From NCBI RefSeq assembly GCF_002288225.1, contig NZ_CP016777.1, positions 1,284,020-1,348,019 of the forward strand: a stretch of DNA of 64,000 nt, in the 5' to 3' direction. Below the pieces are notes generated by a model. That model saw nothing but the letters and a program-made list of their open reading frames with translations, did not search any database and had not been told where the DNA came from. Shown here piece by piece: positions 52,740 to 61,518 of this stretch; the stretch's first letter is position 1, and the number at the start of each line of letters is the position of its first letter. This stretch comes from Candidatus Planktophila dulcis (lineage in GTDB: Bacteria; Actinomycetota; Actinomycetes; Nanopelagicales; Nanopelagicaceae). A program made the translations under genes and the position numbers.

Positions 52740-53830
52740 GAAAACTTCTGATTTCACTCTTTGCGCTTTCATTCTTAGCAATGCCGAGTGCCCAGGCAGA
52801 GACACCTGTTATCCGCATCGTGGATAAGGCACATACAAATTTTGATGGGACTTTTCGTAATAATGAGTTAGCTGTCACTCTCTTACCTAATGGCAAGCTT
52901 GGCAAATTAATCTATGGGCAAACATCAACTAGGCGCACATTTGTCATTGATGCCGCACTCATCGATGAAATCCAAAATATGGCTGATGGTTATTCATTTT
53001 CTGGCAAGGAAGATCCGGCAGGTGCACAAACTGCTCGTACGTGGCTCTCTCGTTTAAGAAGCGTTATTGCATATAACGATGTCGTTGCACTTCCTTATGG
53101 AAACCCTGATGAAAAATTAGCGAAATCACTTGCACCCAGTGAATTGAAGTTCTATTCACTCTATGCACAGACCCAGTTGCAAGAGGCGCTAAAGCGCCCC
53201 GTGAGCGCTCAAAATGGTTGGGGTGCAGGCGCTGCGCGCGTTGGAAATGAAATCATTTATAACTACACACAGAGCAGGCGCATGCTGACTGGTCTTTCAA
53301 CCATTATTGAATCAGATGAGATTTTCCAAGCACGCGCTCGTCTAGCAATTGTCTTAAACCCACTTTTGACTCGCGATGATCGCGCATACTTTAGTTATAA
53401 CCTCACAACAGCTGTTGAGAAGTTATCTAATCGCCTGAAAGTGATTCCTGGTCGCTACCAAATCACATCACAGACTGCGAAGCTTCCTATTACTTTGGTC
53501 AATAACTTTGATACCGCATCTGTTGTGAGCGTCTCGCTCATTCCGATGAATTCACGTATGCAGGTTGAGAACATCAATAACATCACAATTGCTGCTAAAT
53601 CTCGCCAACAGATTCTTGTACCGGTCGATGTAATTGCACCAGGCTCCACTCTTGTTCTTGCCCAGTTAATGAATTCAAAGGGACAGCTTGTTGGCCAAGT
53701 CTCTAAGTTAAATCTGACTGCAACGATTATTGATTCGCGTGTTGCGTGGTTTACAACAGGTGCAGCAGTTCTACTCTTCTTAGGTGCTGTAACACAATCT
53801 GTGCGCCGTGTGAGGAGGTCTCGTAAATGA
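52736..53830 (+). CDS. secreted, C-terminally membrane-anchored protein (short Rv3909/DUF6049-like)
   Basis: 364 aa, function unknown. Signal peptide MRKLLISLFALSFLAMPSAQAE, an extracytoplasmic body with a possible Ig-like beta domain before the end, and a C-terminal helix (VAWFTTGAAVLLFLGAV) with a basic tail (RRVRRSRK). Topology and position between the Nudix gene and murJ match the mycobacterial Rv3909 (DUF6049) protein, but that is about twice as long, so this is a shortened form or only an analogue. Coupled by 4-bp overlaps on both sides. Possibly linked to MurJ function (context only). Confidence 0.65.
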   Translation: MRKLLISLFALSFLAMPSAQAETPVIRIVDKAHTNFDGTFRNNELAVTLLPNGKLGKLIYGQTSTRRTFVIDAALIDEIQNMADGYSFSGKEDPAGAQTARTWLSRLRSVIAYNDVVALPYGNPDEKLAKSLAPSELKFYSLYAQTQLQEALKRPVSAQNGWGAGAARVGNEIIYNYTQSRRMLTGLSTIIESDEIFQARARLAIVLNPLLTRDDRAYFSYNLTTAVEKLSNRLKVIPGRYQITSQTAKLPITLVNNFDTASVVSVSLIPMNSRMQVENINNITIAAKSRQQILVPVDVIAPGSTLVLAQLMNSKGQLVGQVSKLNLTATIIDSRVAWFTTGAAVLLFLGAVTQSVRRVRRSRK

Positions 53831-55461
53831 AAAACAATGAGCTCTTCCGCGCATCAGGCATTATGGCTATCGGCACCATTCTCTCTCGCATCACTGGTTT
53901 TATTCGCGCGCTCCTTGCAGTAGCAGTACTGGGAACAGCGCTTCTTGCCGATACCTACAACGTGGCAAATACGATGCCCAACATTTTATATAACTTACTT
54001 GTCGGTGGTGCACTCACTGCAATCTTCGTTCCGCAACTCGTACGCTCATTTTCAGATGAAGATGGTGGCCATGCATTTGCATCACGCTTAGTGACAACAA
54101 TTTCAGGAATCCTTCTTGCACTTGTTGTTATCGGTGTGATCTTCGCACCCGCTCTCGTGCGCCTCTATGCACCAGAGTTTTCAACGCCAGGCTTTGAAAC
54201 CGAGCAACACATAGCTGTTGCCTTTACTCGTTACTGCCTGCCTCAGATCTTCTTCCTTGGCCTCTTTACGATGCTGGGCCAAGTGGCCAATGCACGAGGC
54301 TCCTTTGCACCTCTGATGTGGGCACCGATTGCTAACAATCTTGTTGTCATCGTGGTCTTTGGAGCAATCCTTGTTGTGCAAAATGCAATCACCATTGATT
54401 CCATTACAGATTTCCAAGTGCAGTTACTGGGTTGGGGAACAACCCTCGGCGTTGTTATTCAAGCCCTGATCTTGATTCCTGTTGTGAAGAGATCTGGAAT
54501 TCACCTGCGCCCGATGCTGGGAGTAAAAGGCCTCGGTAAATCATTTGGTTTAGCTGGGTGGACTCTTGTCTATGTACTTGTTTCACAGCTTGGTTACTTA
54601 GTTACTGTCAACGTTGCAACCAGTGCTGCTGTGCGCAGTGCACAAGCAGGAATTTCAACAGGCGTTGGTTTTACTCCTTACACAAGCGCCTACTACATCA
54701 TGCTCTTGCCATATTCAATTGTGACAATTTCAATTGTGACTGCGCTGCTGCCACATCTATCAAAACTAGCAATTGCAAAAAATGTTGAAGAGGTGCGCAA
54801 GCAGCTGATTCGCGCAATTCGCATGGTTGGAGTTGTTACTGTGCCGAGTGCGGTTGCGCTGCTTCTCTTTGGCCCACTCATGACAGAAGTTCTCTATATG
54901 GGAATTAGTCTTGAGGATTCTCGCTACATTGGTTTTGTTTTATCCGCGCTCAGCCTTGGCCTTGTTGCATTTTCTATCAACCTCATTCTTATCCGTGGTT
55001 TTAACGCCTTTGAAGATACAAAGACGCAAGTGACATCTATCGTCATTATCAATGTGATCTCTGTGGCTCTTTCTTATGTATTCCTTGCAACCCTCGATAG
55101 CAATTGGGTAACAGTTGGCTTAGGTATTGCATTCTCTGCCAGCTATATCGTCGGTCTCTTTATTACGATCTCACTTTTAAAGAAGCATGTGGGTAAGTTG
55201 CAGGTCAGTGAGTTTGCATCACAACATGGTCGCCTTTTGGTGGCAGCGCTCATGGGAATGCTTCCCTTCTTTGCACTTACTCAGTACTACGGCTGGGCAT
55301 ATGAAGAGACAACACTGACTATTCGTGCACTTCGACTCATCCTCGTGCTCGGTGGAAGTGGTGTGGCTTACTTGCTTTGCGCAAAGCTTTTCAAGGTGAG
55401 TGAAATCTCAGGGCTGCGAGCCTTCGCCACCTCTGTTCTGCAACGACGTCGCAAGAACTAG
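53827..55461 (+). CDS. murJ: lipid II flippase MurJ
   Basis: MATE/MOP-family flippase that moves lipid II across the membrane. 544 aa, about fourteen helices: GTILSRITGFIRALLAVAVLG with the conserved Arg residues, YNVANTMPNILYNLLVGGALTAIFVPQLVR, and later VSQLGYLVTVNVAT. It lacks the pseudokinase extension of mycobacterial MviN. ATG overlaps the preceding gene by 4 bp, with GGAGG upstream. Part of the Nudix-anchored protein-murJ operon. Confidence 0.95.
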   Translation: MKNNELFRASGIMAIGTILSRITGFIRALLAVAVLGTALLADTYNVANTMPNILYNLLVGGALTAIFVPQLVRSFSDEDGGHAFASRLVTTISGILLALVVIGVIFAPALVRLYAPEFSTPGFETEQHIAVAFTRYCLPQIFFLGLFTMLGQVANARGSFAPLMWAPIANNLVVIVVFGAILVVQNAITIDSITDFQVQLLGWGTTLGVVIQALILIPVVKRSGIHLRPMLGVKGLGKSFGLAGWTLVYVLVSQLGYLVTVNVATSAAVRSAQAGISTGVGFTPYTSAYYIMLLPYSIVTISIVTALLPHLSKLAIAKNVEEVRKQLIRAIRMVGVVTVPSAVALLLFGPLMTEVLYMGISLEDSRYIGFVLSALSLGLVAFSINLILIRGFNAFEDTKTQVTSIVIINVISVALSYVFLATLDSNWVTVGLGIAFSASYIVGLFITISLLKKHVGKLQVSEFASQHGRLLVAALMGMLPFFALTQYYGWAYEETTLTIRALRLILVLGGSGVAYLLCAKLFKVSEISGLRAFATSVLQRRRKN

Positions 55462-55476
55462 TACGCCCATGGGAGG

Positions 55477-55482
55477 TATTGT
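55477..55482 (+). promoter_or_regulatory. -10 box, leaderless-type (trxB)
   Basis: TATTGT, 6 nt before the ATG at 55489. A GGGAGG is also present but 12 nt from the ATG, so the gene could be read both from a leaderless transcript and from read-through mRNA. Confidence 0.5.
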
Positions 55483-55488
55483 CCGCAT

Positions 55489-56418
55489 ATGAGCACTGAA
55501 GTACGCGAACTCGTCATTGTTGGATCAGGTCCTGCCGGTTATACCGCTGCTATCTATGCAGCACGTGCGCAGTTAAACCCTGTTATGTATGAAGGCTCGG
55601 TTACTGCAGGTGGCGCGCTCATGAACACTACAGAAGTTGAAAACTTCCCAGGATTTATCGACGGCATCATGGGTCCAGATCTGATGGATAACATGCGCAA
55701 GCAATCAAAGCGCTTTGGAACAGAACTAATCACCGATGATGTTGTTGAGATGGATCTGACCGGAGATATCAAAATCATTAAAGATGGTTCAGGAAATACT
55801 GTGAAGGCTAAGGCTGTCATCCTCGCAATGGGATCTGCTTATCGCGAGATCGGTTTAGAGAATGAGAAGCGTCTATCTGGTCGTGGTGTCTCATGGTGTG
55901 CCACATGTGATGGTTTCTTCTTCCGCGATCAAACAATCGCTGTTGTGGGTGGCGGAGACTCTGCAGTTGAAGAGGCAACATTCTTAACAAAGTTTGCAAG
56001 CAAAGTTGTTCTTATCCACCGCCGCGATTCACTTCGCGCATCAAAGATTATGCAAGAGCGTGCATTTGCCAATCCAAAGATTGAAATGTTGTGGGATACA
56101 GAAGTCACAGATGTTTTAGGTGAGCAGAAGGTAGAAGCTTTGCAGCTTCACAATCTCAAGACTGGTGAAGTCTCCAAGCGTGATTTCACAGGACTCTTTG
56201 TTGCTATCGGGCATATTCCACGCTCTGAACTTGTTACATCTTCTGTAACCCTTAATAGCGAGGGTTATGTGCAGGTGGAGGGGCGTTCAACGAAAACAAA
56301 TCTTGCAGGAGTTTTTGCTTGTGGCGACTTGGTCGATTACACCTACCGCCAAGCAATTACTGCAGCAGGTTCTGGCTGCCAGGCGGCGCTAGACGCAGAA
56401 AAATTCTTATCCCACTAG
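55489..56418 (+). CDS. trxB: thioredoxin-disulfide reductase
   Basis: NADPH-dependent flavoenzyme that reduces thioredoxin. 309 aa: FAD motif GSGPAGYTAAIYAARA near the N-terminus, redox-active CATCD (near 136-140), NADPH motif GGGDSAVEEA, and GVFACGDLVDYTYRQAI. Followed after 37 bp by trxA. In mycobacteria sigM lies between murJ and trxB; it is absent here. Confidence 0.97.
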   Translation: MSTEVRELVIVGSGPAGYTAAIYAARAQLNPVMYEGSVTAGGALMNTTEVENFPGFIDGIMGPDLMDNMRKQSKRFGTELITDDVVEMDLTGDIKIIKDGSGNTVKAKAVILAMGSAYREIGLENEKRLSGRGVSWCATCDGFFFRDQTIAVVGGGDSAVEEATFLTKFASKVVLIHRRDSLRASKIMQERAFANPKIEMLWDTEVTDVLGEQKVEALQLHNLKTGEVSKRDFTGLFVAIGHIPRSELVTSSVTLNSEGYVQVEGRSTKTNLAGVFACGDLVDYTYRQAITAAGSGCQAALDAEKFLSH

Positions 56419-56458
56419 TAACCTTCACACATAGACGAGAAGATAAATAGGAGTAATG

Positions 56459-56782
56459 ATGAGCGCACCAACTAAGGTCACAGCAGCTGATTTCGATCAG
56501 GTTGTTCTCAAGAGCAGCATCCCAGTTTTGGTTGATTTCTGGGCTGAATGGTGTGGTCCATGCCGCGCAATCGCTCCCATCCTCGATGACATTGCAGCAG
56601 AGCACGGCGCAAAGCTTAAGATCGTCAAGCTCAATACTGATGAAGAGTCAGCAATCGCTATTAAGTATGGAGTGACATCTATTCCAATGCTCAATGTTTA
56701 TGTCAACGGTGAAGTTGTCAAGACAATCATCGGTGCAAAGCCAAAGCCAGCTCTTCTTAAAGAGCTCGAAGGCTTTATTTAA
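56459..56782 (+). CDS. trxA: thioredoxin
   Basis: Cytosolic dithiol reductant, 107 aa, with active site WCGPC in VDFWAEWCGPCRAIAP, the cis-Pro in TSIPML, and a C-terminal IGAKPKPALLKELEGFI. Two ATGs are adjacent; the second (56459) is chosen because AGGAG lies 5 nt before it. Partner of the upstream trxB. Confidence 0.96.
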   Translation: MSAPTKVTAADFDQVVLKSSIPVLVDFWAEWCGPCRAIAPILDDIAAEHGAKLKIVKLNTDEESAIAIKYGVTSIPMLNVYVNGEVVKTIIGAKPKPALLKELEGFI

Positions 56783-56799
56783 TATCTTCTTAAGATATT
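56781..56799. repeat. AT-rich hairpin after trxA
   Basis: AATATCTT-CTT-AAGATATT, perfect 8-bp arms starting at the trxA stop codon. Weak stem, no T run; probably an mRNA end-stabilising or partial terminator element before the CwlM-like gene. Confidence 0.45.
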
Positions 56800-56825
56800 G
56801 ATAATAAGTTTGTAGGAGATCAATT

Positions 56826-57827
56826 ATGAAAGAGATGTCTCCCGATGAGATTCGCGCTTTCCAACAAGAACGTGGCCTGCATGTAACAGGTGAACTCAAT
56901 GAGCAGACAGTGCGCGCACTTGATGAATCGCGCTGGAAGCTCGGTGATCGCTCTCTCTATCTACAGGCATCTCCCTTCATGCGCGGTGATGATGTTGCAG
57001 CTCTGCAATCTCGATTAACTGAGATGGGATTTAACTGCGGTCGCGTCGATGCAATCTTTGGTGTGATGACAGAGGCTGCAGTAAAAGAGTTCCAACAATC
57101 AGTGGGTGTGAAAGTCGATGGCAAGTGTGGTCCCGCCACGATCATCGCACTTCTTCGCCTCACAAAAATTGTCTCAGGTGGAGCACCTGCTGCCCTTCGT
57201 GAAAGTGCTGCGCAAAAAAATCGTGGACCAGCACTTGCCAATAAAGTAATTGTCATCGATCCAGCAACCGAAGAACATGAAAAGGAAGTTGTTTACGACA
57301 TCGCACAGCGCCTTGAAGGTCGCCTACTTGCACTCGGTGCAAGCGTCTTCTTAACACGCGGTGTCAATAACAATCCAAGTGAAGCAGAGCGCATTACCTT
57401 CACCAATCAAAATGGCGCAGATTTATTAATCTCACTACATGTTGATCACCACAAGAATTCTGCAGCGCGTGGTGTTGCAACCTTCTTCTATGGCCATGAC
57501 CAGCATGGCATTCATTCGATTGTGGGAGAGAGATTTGCATCTTTAGTGCAGCGCGAAATTTGTGCGCGTACTGATTTTCTTAACTGTCGCACCCATGCAA
57601 AGACCTGGGATTCACTACGCCTAACAAAGGCACCTGCGGTGCGCGTAGATCTTGGATATGCATCCAATGATGGCGATGCCAATCGCCTTGCCCGCCCTGA
57701 TTTTCGCGATACCGTTGCTGAAAGTTTTGTTATTGCTATTCAGCGCCTGTATTTAGCTGCCGAAGATGATGCAAAGACGGGAACTTTGCGAATTTCTGAC
57801 CTTCGTAGCGCAGGCATCCGCCGATAA
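56826..57827 (+). CDS. cwlM: CwlM-like protein: two peptidoglycan-binding domains plus degenerate amidase domain
   Basis: 333 aa, no signal peptide, so cytosolic. Two PG_binding_1 units (about 3-45 and 53-110: FQQERGLHVTGELNEQTVRAL, FGVMTEAAVKEFQQSVGV) precede an Amidase_3 fold (about 140-310). The canonical DPGHGG zinc motif reads DPATEE (145-150), so the first His ligand is missing. The His in SLHVD (205) remains, and the late catalytic Glu position reads VDLGYAS. In mycobacteria CwlM is a non-hydrolytic regulator phosphorylated by PknB that stimulates MurA; a similar role fits here, since a PknB homologue is in the window. ATG with AGGAG upstream. Position after trxA matches Rv3915. Confidence 0.88.
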   Translation: MKEMSPDEIRAFQQERGLHVTGELNEQTVRALDESRWKLGDRSLYLQASPFMRGDDVAALQSRLTEMGFNCGRVDAIFGVMTEAAVKEFQQSVGVKVDGKCGPATIIALLRLTKIVSGGAPAALRESAAQKNRGPALANKVIVIDPATEEHEKEVVYDIAQRLEGRLLALGASVFLTRGVNNNPSEAERITFTNQNGADLLISLHVDHHKNSAARGVATFFYGHDQHGIHSIVGERFASLVQREICARTDFLNCRTHAKTWDSLRLTKAPAVRVDLGYASNDGDANRLARPDFRDTVAESFVIAIQRLYLAAEDDAKTGTLRISDLRSAGIRR

Positions 57828-57869
57828 TCGGCGCGCAGGCATCTAAAGGTTTGTGGGAGACTAATCCTT

Positions 57870-59129
57870 ATGTCCGAGCTTTCCGTTCGCTATCAAACTG
57901 GTGCCCCACAACATCTCGAGACGAGATTTGCTGCGCGAGCTGCCGGAATGTTGCCGTCTGAAATTCGCTCACTCTTTGCTGTTGCATCGCGTCCTGAAAT
58001 TGTTTCACTTGCAGGTGGAATGCCAAATCTTTCAGCACTTCCTATGGAGATGATGGCTGGCGTTGTCAATGAACTTATTCTCACCAATGGCGCTGAAGCA
58101 CTTCAATATGGAAGTGGACAAGGCCATCCCAAGCTTCGTGAACAGATCTGCGATGTCATGGCACTTGAAGGAATTCGCGCCAATGCTGATGACATTGTTG
58201 TGACAACTGGTTCACAGCAAGCGCTCGATCTCATCTCTCGTATCTTTATCGATCCAGGCGATGTTGTTCTCGTTGAAGCGCCTTCTTATGTGGGAGCACT
58301 TGGAACATTCCGCCAATATGAAGCATCTGTCGTTCACGTTGAGATGGATCAAGATGGAATGATCCCTGAATCACTGCGTGCTGCAATCAAGAGCGTTCGC
58401 GCAGCAGGTCGCAAGATTAAGTTCCTCTATTTGATTCCTAACTACCAAAATCCAACAGGTGTCTGCCTTCCGGCAGATCGCCGCACAGAGATCCTGGCTA
58501 TCTGCCGCGAAGCTGAGATATTTGTTGTTGAAGATAACCCTTATGGCCTACTTGGCTTTGATAAGCCATCACCGAATGCGATGCGCGCTGAAGATTCAGA
58601 GAATGTCATCTATTTAGGTTCATTTTCAAAGACGATCGCATCAGGTCTTCGTGTGGGCTGGGCTCTTGTTCCACAATCACTCAAAGATAAGTTAGTGATT
58701 GCTTCAGAATCATCAATTCTTTGTCCTTCAAACTTCACACAGCTGACAATCTCTAGTTATTTAGCAGATCAGCCATGGCGTGATCAGATTGCTAGCTTCT
58801 GTGAGCTCTATAAGGTGCGCCGCGATGCGATGCTGGAATCTCTTGAACAACATTTCCCTGCCGAGGCAACATGGACAAAGCCTGGCGGTGGTTTCTATGT
58901 GTGGGTCAATCTTCCTGCTGAAATCGATACAAAAGCTTTGATGCCAAAGGCGATTGTTGCAAAGGTTGCCTATGTTCCAGGAAATGCTTTCTATGCAGAT
59001 GGACTTGGCTCATGGTCGATGCGACTTTCTTACTGCCACCCAACTCCTGAACGAATCCGCGAAGGTGTGAAAGCTCTCGGTGGAGTGATTAAGCAAGAGA
59101 TGCAGCGCCGCGGCACTGCAATCAAGTAA
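57870..59129 (+). CDS. PLP-dependent aminotransferase, class I (LysN/MocR-catalytic-domain-like)
   Basis: 419-aa fold-type I aminotransferase. The PLP Lys is in YLGSFSKTIASGLRVGW. TTGSQQALDLI, IPNYQNPTGVC, EDNPYGLLGF and the substrate Arg in MRLSYCHP are also visible. Resembles 2-aminoadipate or aromatic/branched-chain aminotransferases; the amino donor and keto acid cannot be told from sequence. ATG start with GGGAG upstream. It is convergent with parB (stops 6 bp apart). Confidence 0.88.
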   Translation: MSELSVRYQTGAPQHLETRFAARAAGMLPSEIRSLFAVASRPEIVSLAGGMPNLSALPMEMMAGVVNELILTNGAEALQYGSGQGHPKLREQICDVMALEGIRANADDIVVTTGSQQALDLISRIFIDPGDVVLVEAPSYVGALGTFRQYEASVVHVEMDQDGMIPESLRAAIKSVRAAGRKIKFLYLIPNYQNPTGVCLPADRRTEILAICREAEIFVVEDNPYGLLGFDKPSPNAMRAEDSENVIYLGSFSKTIASGLRVGWALVPQSLKDKLVIASESSILCPSNFTQLTISSYLADQPWRDQIASFCELYKVRRDAMLESLEQHFPAEATWTKPGGGFYVWVNLPAEIDTKALMPKAIVAKVAYVPGNAFYADGLGSWSMRLSYCHPTPERIREGVKALGGVIKQEMQRRGTAIK

Positions 59130-59135
59130 TACTTC

Positions 59136-60002
59136 TTACTTTCCTTCGATTAAATCAACGATGCGCTGCAAGTCTTCGCTGCCAGCAAATTCAATAACAA
59201 TCTTTCCTTTTCCTTTGCCGCTCTCAACGCTGACGCGTGTATCAAGGTAATCACTTAACAATTCAGCAGCCGCAAGCCCTGCACCAGAGACACCTTTGGT
59301 TGCAGATTTCTTTGTTGTTTTTGTACTTGGCTTCATCGTTGCAATGATCTCTTCGACTGCGCGCACAGATAAACCTTCAGCAACGATGCGAGATGCGAGC
59401 TTTTCAATATCGGCTGAATCTGTAAGACCCAGGAGTGCGCGTGCATGTCCTGCAGAGATTACTCCTGCTGCAACCTTGCGCTGCACAGCATCTGGCAGAT
59501 TAAGAAGACGGATGGTGTTGGAGATCAGCGGGCGTGAGCGACCGAGCTTGAGTGCGAGTTCATCATGTGTACAACCGAAGTCAGTAAGAAGTTGTGCATA
59601 TGCAGCACCTTCTTCCAATGGATTGAGGTTGCTGCGGTGAATATTTTCGATGAGAGCATCGCGAAGTAATTCATTATCGGGAGTTTGGCGGATGATGACA
59701 GGAATTGAGGTTAGCCCTGCAGCTTTTGCTGCGCGATAGCGACGCTCTCCCATAATGAGTTCATATTTATTATCTGCCACTTTGCGAACAACAGGTGGTT
59801 GCAAGATACCGATTGATTTAATCGATGAGATGAGTTCGTTTAGCGCAGTCTCATCAAAGACTGTGCGAGGCTGGCGCGGGTTAGGAAAGATTTGATTGAT
59901 AGGAATTTCATTCTGTTGTGCAACTTCTGTGCCTGCAACAGTTAAGGATGTTGGGATAAGTGAATCAAGATTTGTTCCAAGACCACCGCGCTTAATAGCC
60001 AT
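59136..60002 (-). CDS. parB: chromosome partitioning protein ParB
   Basis: CTP-dependent DNA clamp that loads at parS and organises the origin region. 288 aa: IFPNPRQPR, the CTP-binding GERRYRAAKAAG, ENIHRSNLNPLEEGAAYAQL, and the helix-turn-helix around LALKLGRSRPLISNTIRLL. The C-terminal dimerisation domain ends in VDLIEGK. ATG overlaps the parA stop by one base. Confidence 0.96.
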   Translation of the reverse strand: MAIKRGGLGTNLDSLIPTSLTVAGTEVAQQNEIPINQIFPNPRQPRTVFDETALNELISSIKSIGILQPPVVRKVADNKYELIMGERRYRAAKAAGLTSIPVIIRQTPDNELLRDALIENIHRSNLNPLEEGAAYAQLLTDFGCTHDELALKLGRSRPLISNTIRLLNLPDAVQRKVAAGVISAGHARALLGLTDSADIEKLASRIVAEGLSVRAVEEIIATMKPSTKTTKKSATKGVSGAGLAAAELLSDYLDTRVSVESGKGKGKIVIEFAGSEDLQRIVDLIEGK

Positions 60003-60904
60003 TATGCGATTCCACCTTTGTAATTGATGCTGACAACATTGCCATCGAATACGACTTCATCTTTAGCTTTACCGCGCTCTGCAATCTCTCGCGCAACTTG
60101 CATATAGGCGATAGCTCCAGGTGAGAGTGGATCGTATGTCATCACTGTCTGGTTATAAGAAGGTGCCTCTGAGACGCGCACAGCGCGAGGAATAGGAATA
60201 TCAATAAGTTCATTGGGAAAGTGAGAACGAACATTTGCTGCAACATCATTAGATAGTCGCGTGCGTGAATCAAACATCGTTAAGACAATCGTTGAAAGGC
60301 TAAGGTTGGGATTTAATCGCTTCTTCACAACGCCATAAGTTTCAAGAAGTTGTGACAAGCCTTCAAGTGCGTAGTACTCGGTTTGAATAGGGATTAACAA
60401 CTCTTTCGATGCAGCAAATGCATTGATGGTAAGTAAGCCAAGGGAAGGTGGACAATCGATAAAGATGTAATCGTAATTAACGCTAATACTTTCAATCGCT
60501 TCTTTAAGTTGTAGTTCGCGTGCAACCATTGAAACTAAATTAATTTCAGCATTGGCGAGAGATGTATTTGATGAAACACAATCAAGAACAGGAAAGCCAG
60601 CAACCTTCTGAACAACATCGGCCATCTGCGCATTGCCCATTAAAACTTCATAGACACCTGCGCTCTCGCGATGTTCAACACCGAGGGCAGTTGATGCATT
60701 TCCTTGTGGGTCTAAATCAATCACCAGGACTCGAAGGCCACCCATTGCTAGGGCTGCTGCCACATTGACGGTGGTGGTGGTCTTACCCACCCCGCCCTTC
60801 TGATTGGCCACAGTGAAGATGCGGGTGGAGGCGGGCTTTGCCATGGGATCTTTCAGGCGCCGGACACCTACGACCTTTGTTTCACGTGAATCATCGCCAG
60901 GCAT
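60002..60904 (-). CDS. parA: chromosome partitioning ATPase ParA
   Basis: Walker-type ATPase that moves ParB-parS complexes. 300 aa: deviant Walker A KGGVGKTTTT (33-42), VIDLDPQGNAS, FIDCPPSLGLLT. Start ATG 60904 gives a 20-residue basic extension before MAKPASTRIF; TAGATT 5 nt upstream on the minus strand supports this start as leaderless, though the inner ATG at 60844 remains possible. A near-perfect parS lies inside the extension. Cotranscribed with parB. Confidence 0.95.
   Translation of the reverse strand: MPGDDSRETKVVGVRRLKDPMAKPASTRIFTVANQKGGVGKTTTTVNVAAALAMGGLRVLVIDLDPQGNASTALGVEHRESAGVYEVLMGNAQMADVVQKVAGFPVLDCVSSNTSLANAEINLVSMVARELQLKEAIESISVNYDYIFIDCPPSLGLLTINAFAASKELLIPIQTEYYALEGLSQLLETYGVVKKRLNPNLSLSTIVLTMFDSRTRLSNDVAANVRSHFPNELIDIPIPRAVRVSEAPSYNQTVMTYDPLSPGAIAYMQVAREIAERGKAKDEVVFDGNVVSINYKGGIA
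60878..60893. promoter_or_regulatory. parS site (parA 5' end)
   Basis: TGTTTCACGTGAATCA, one mismatch from the parS consensus TGTTTCACGTGAAACA. It lies within the first codons of parA, about 3 kb from the dnaA-proximal end. Confidence 0.8.
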
Positions 60905-60919
60905 GCACGAATCTAATCA

Positions 60920-61510
60920 CTAAAGGGGTGCGCTTCCTTTACGTAGCTCAACGATGCGCCCGAGTCCGATTCCTTCAAGGGTAATTTCATGCAATTTGGC
61001 ATTTTTCATATCAGCCATTTCAGCTGCTGCGCCCTCCCCCTTCATGGCAAGGAGCGCTCCATTGGTCTTGACCATATGCCAGCTCATCTTCTTCAACTTC
61101 TCAAGGGGTGCCACCGCTCTGGCGGTGACGAAATCAGCCGTCTTTTTCACATCCTGGGCCCTGCCGCGGATTACTTCGATAGAGGTGCCGGCCGTTGCCT
61201 CTTTGAGGAATTCCACTCTGCGCTCAAGGGGTTCAATCAGGGTTACCTGTAGATCTGGGCGGGCCAGGGCGATAACGATGCCAGGCAAGCCTGCCCCTGA
61301 TCCGATATCAAAGAGGGAGGCTCCTTGTGGGAGGAGGGTGGTGATATGAAGGCAGTTGAAGATATGGCGCTCCCAGATGCGCTCGCCTTCGCGGGGCCCA
61401 ATGAGGCCACGCTCAATTCCGGCTGAGACCAAGAATTGGGCAAAGGCTGCAATCTCAGCTTCTCGCTCTGGGAAGTAGCGGCCGACTAGCCCCTCTACTG
61501 ATTGTTCCAC
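60920..61510 (-). CDS. rsmG: 16S rRNA (guanine527-N7)-methyltransferase
   Basis: SAM-dependent rRNA methyltransferase (GidB), 196 aa. SAM motif FDIGSGAGLPGIVIALA, VTLIEPLERRVEFLKE and FVTARAVAPL are typical. GTG start at 61510, which lies in a parS-like site. Usual place between jag and parA. Confidence 0.95.
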   Translation of the reverse strand: MEQSVEGLVGRYFPEREAEIAAFAQFLVSAGIERGLIGPREGERIWERHIFNCLHITTLLPQGASLFDIGSGAGLPGIVIALARPDLQVTLIEPLERRVEFLKEATAGTSIEVIRGRAQDVKKTADFVTARAVAPLEKLKKMSWHMVKTNGALLAMKGEGAAAEMADMKNAKLHEITLEGIGLGRIVELRKGSAPL

Positions 61511-61518
61511 GTGAAACT
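61503..61518. promoter_or_regulatory. parS site (rsmG start)
   Basis: TGTTCCACGTGAAACT, two mismatches from TGTTTCACGTGAAACA, with the central CCACGTGAAAC core. It spans the rsmG start codon and touches the jag stop. Confidence 0.7.
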
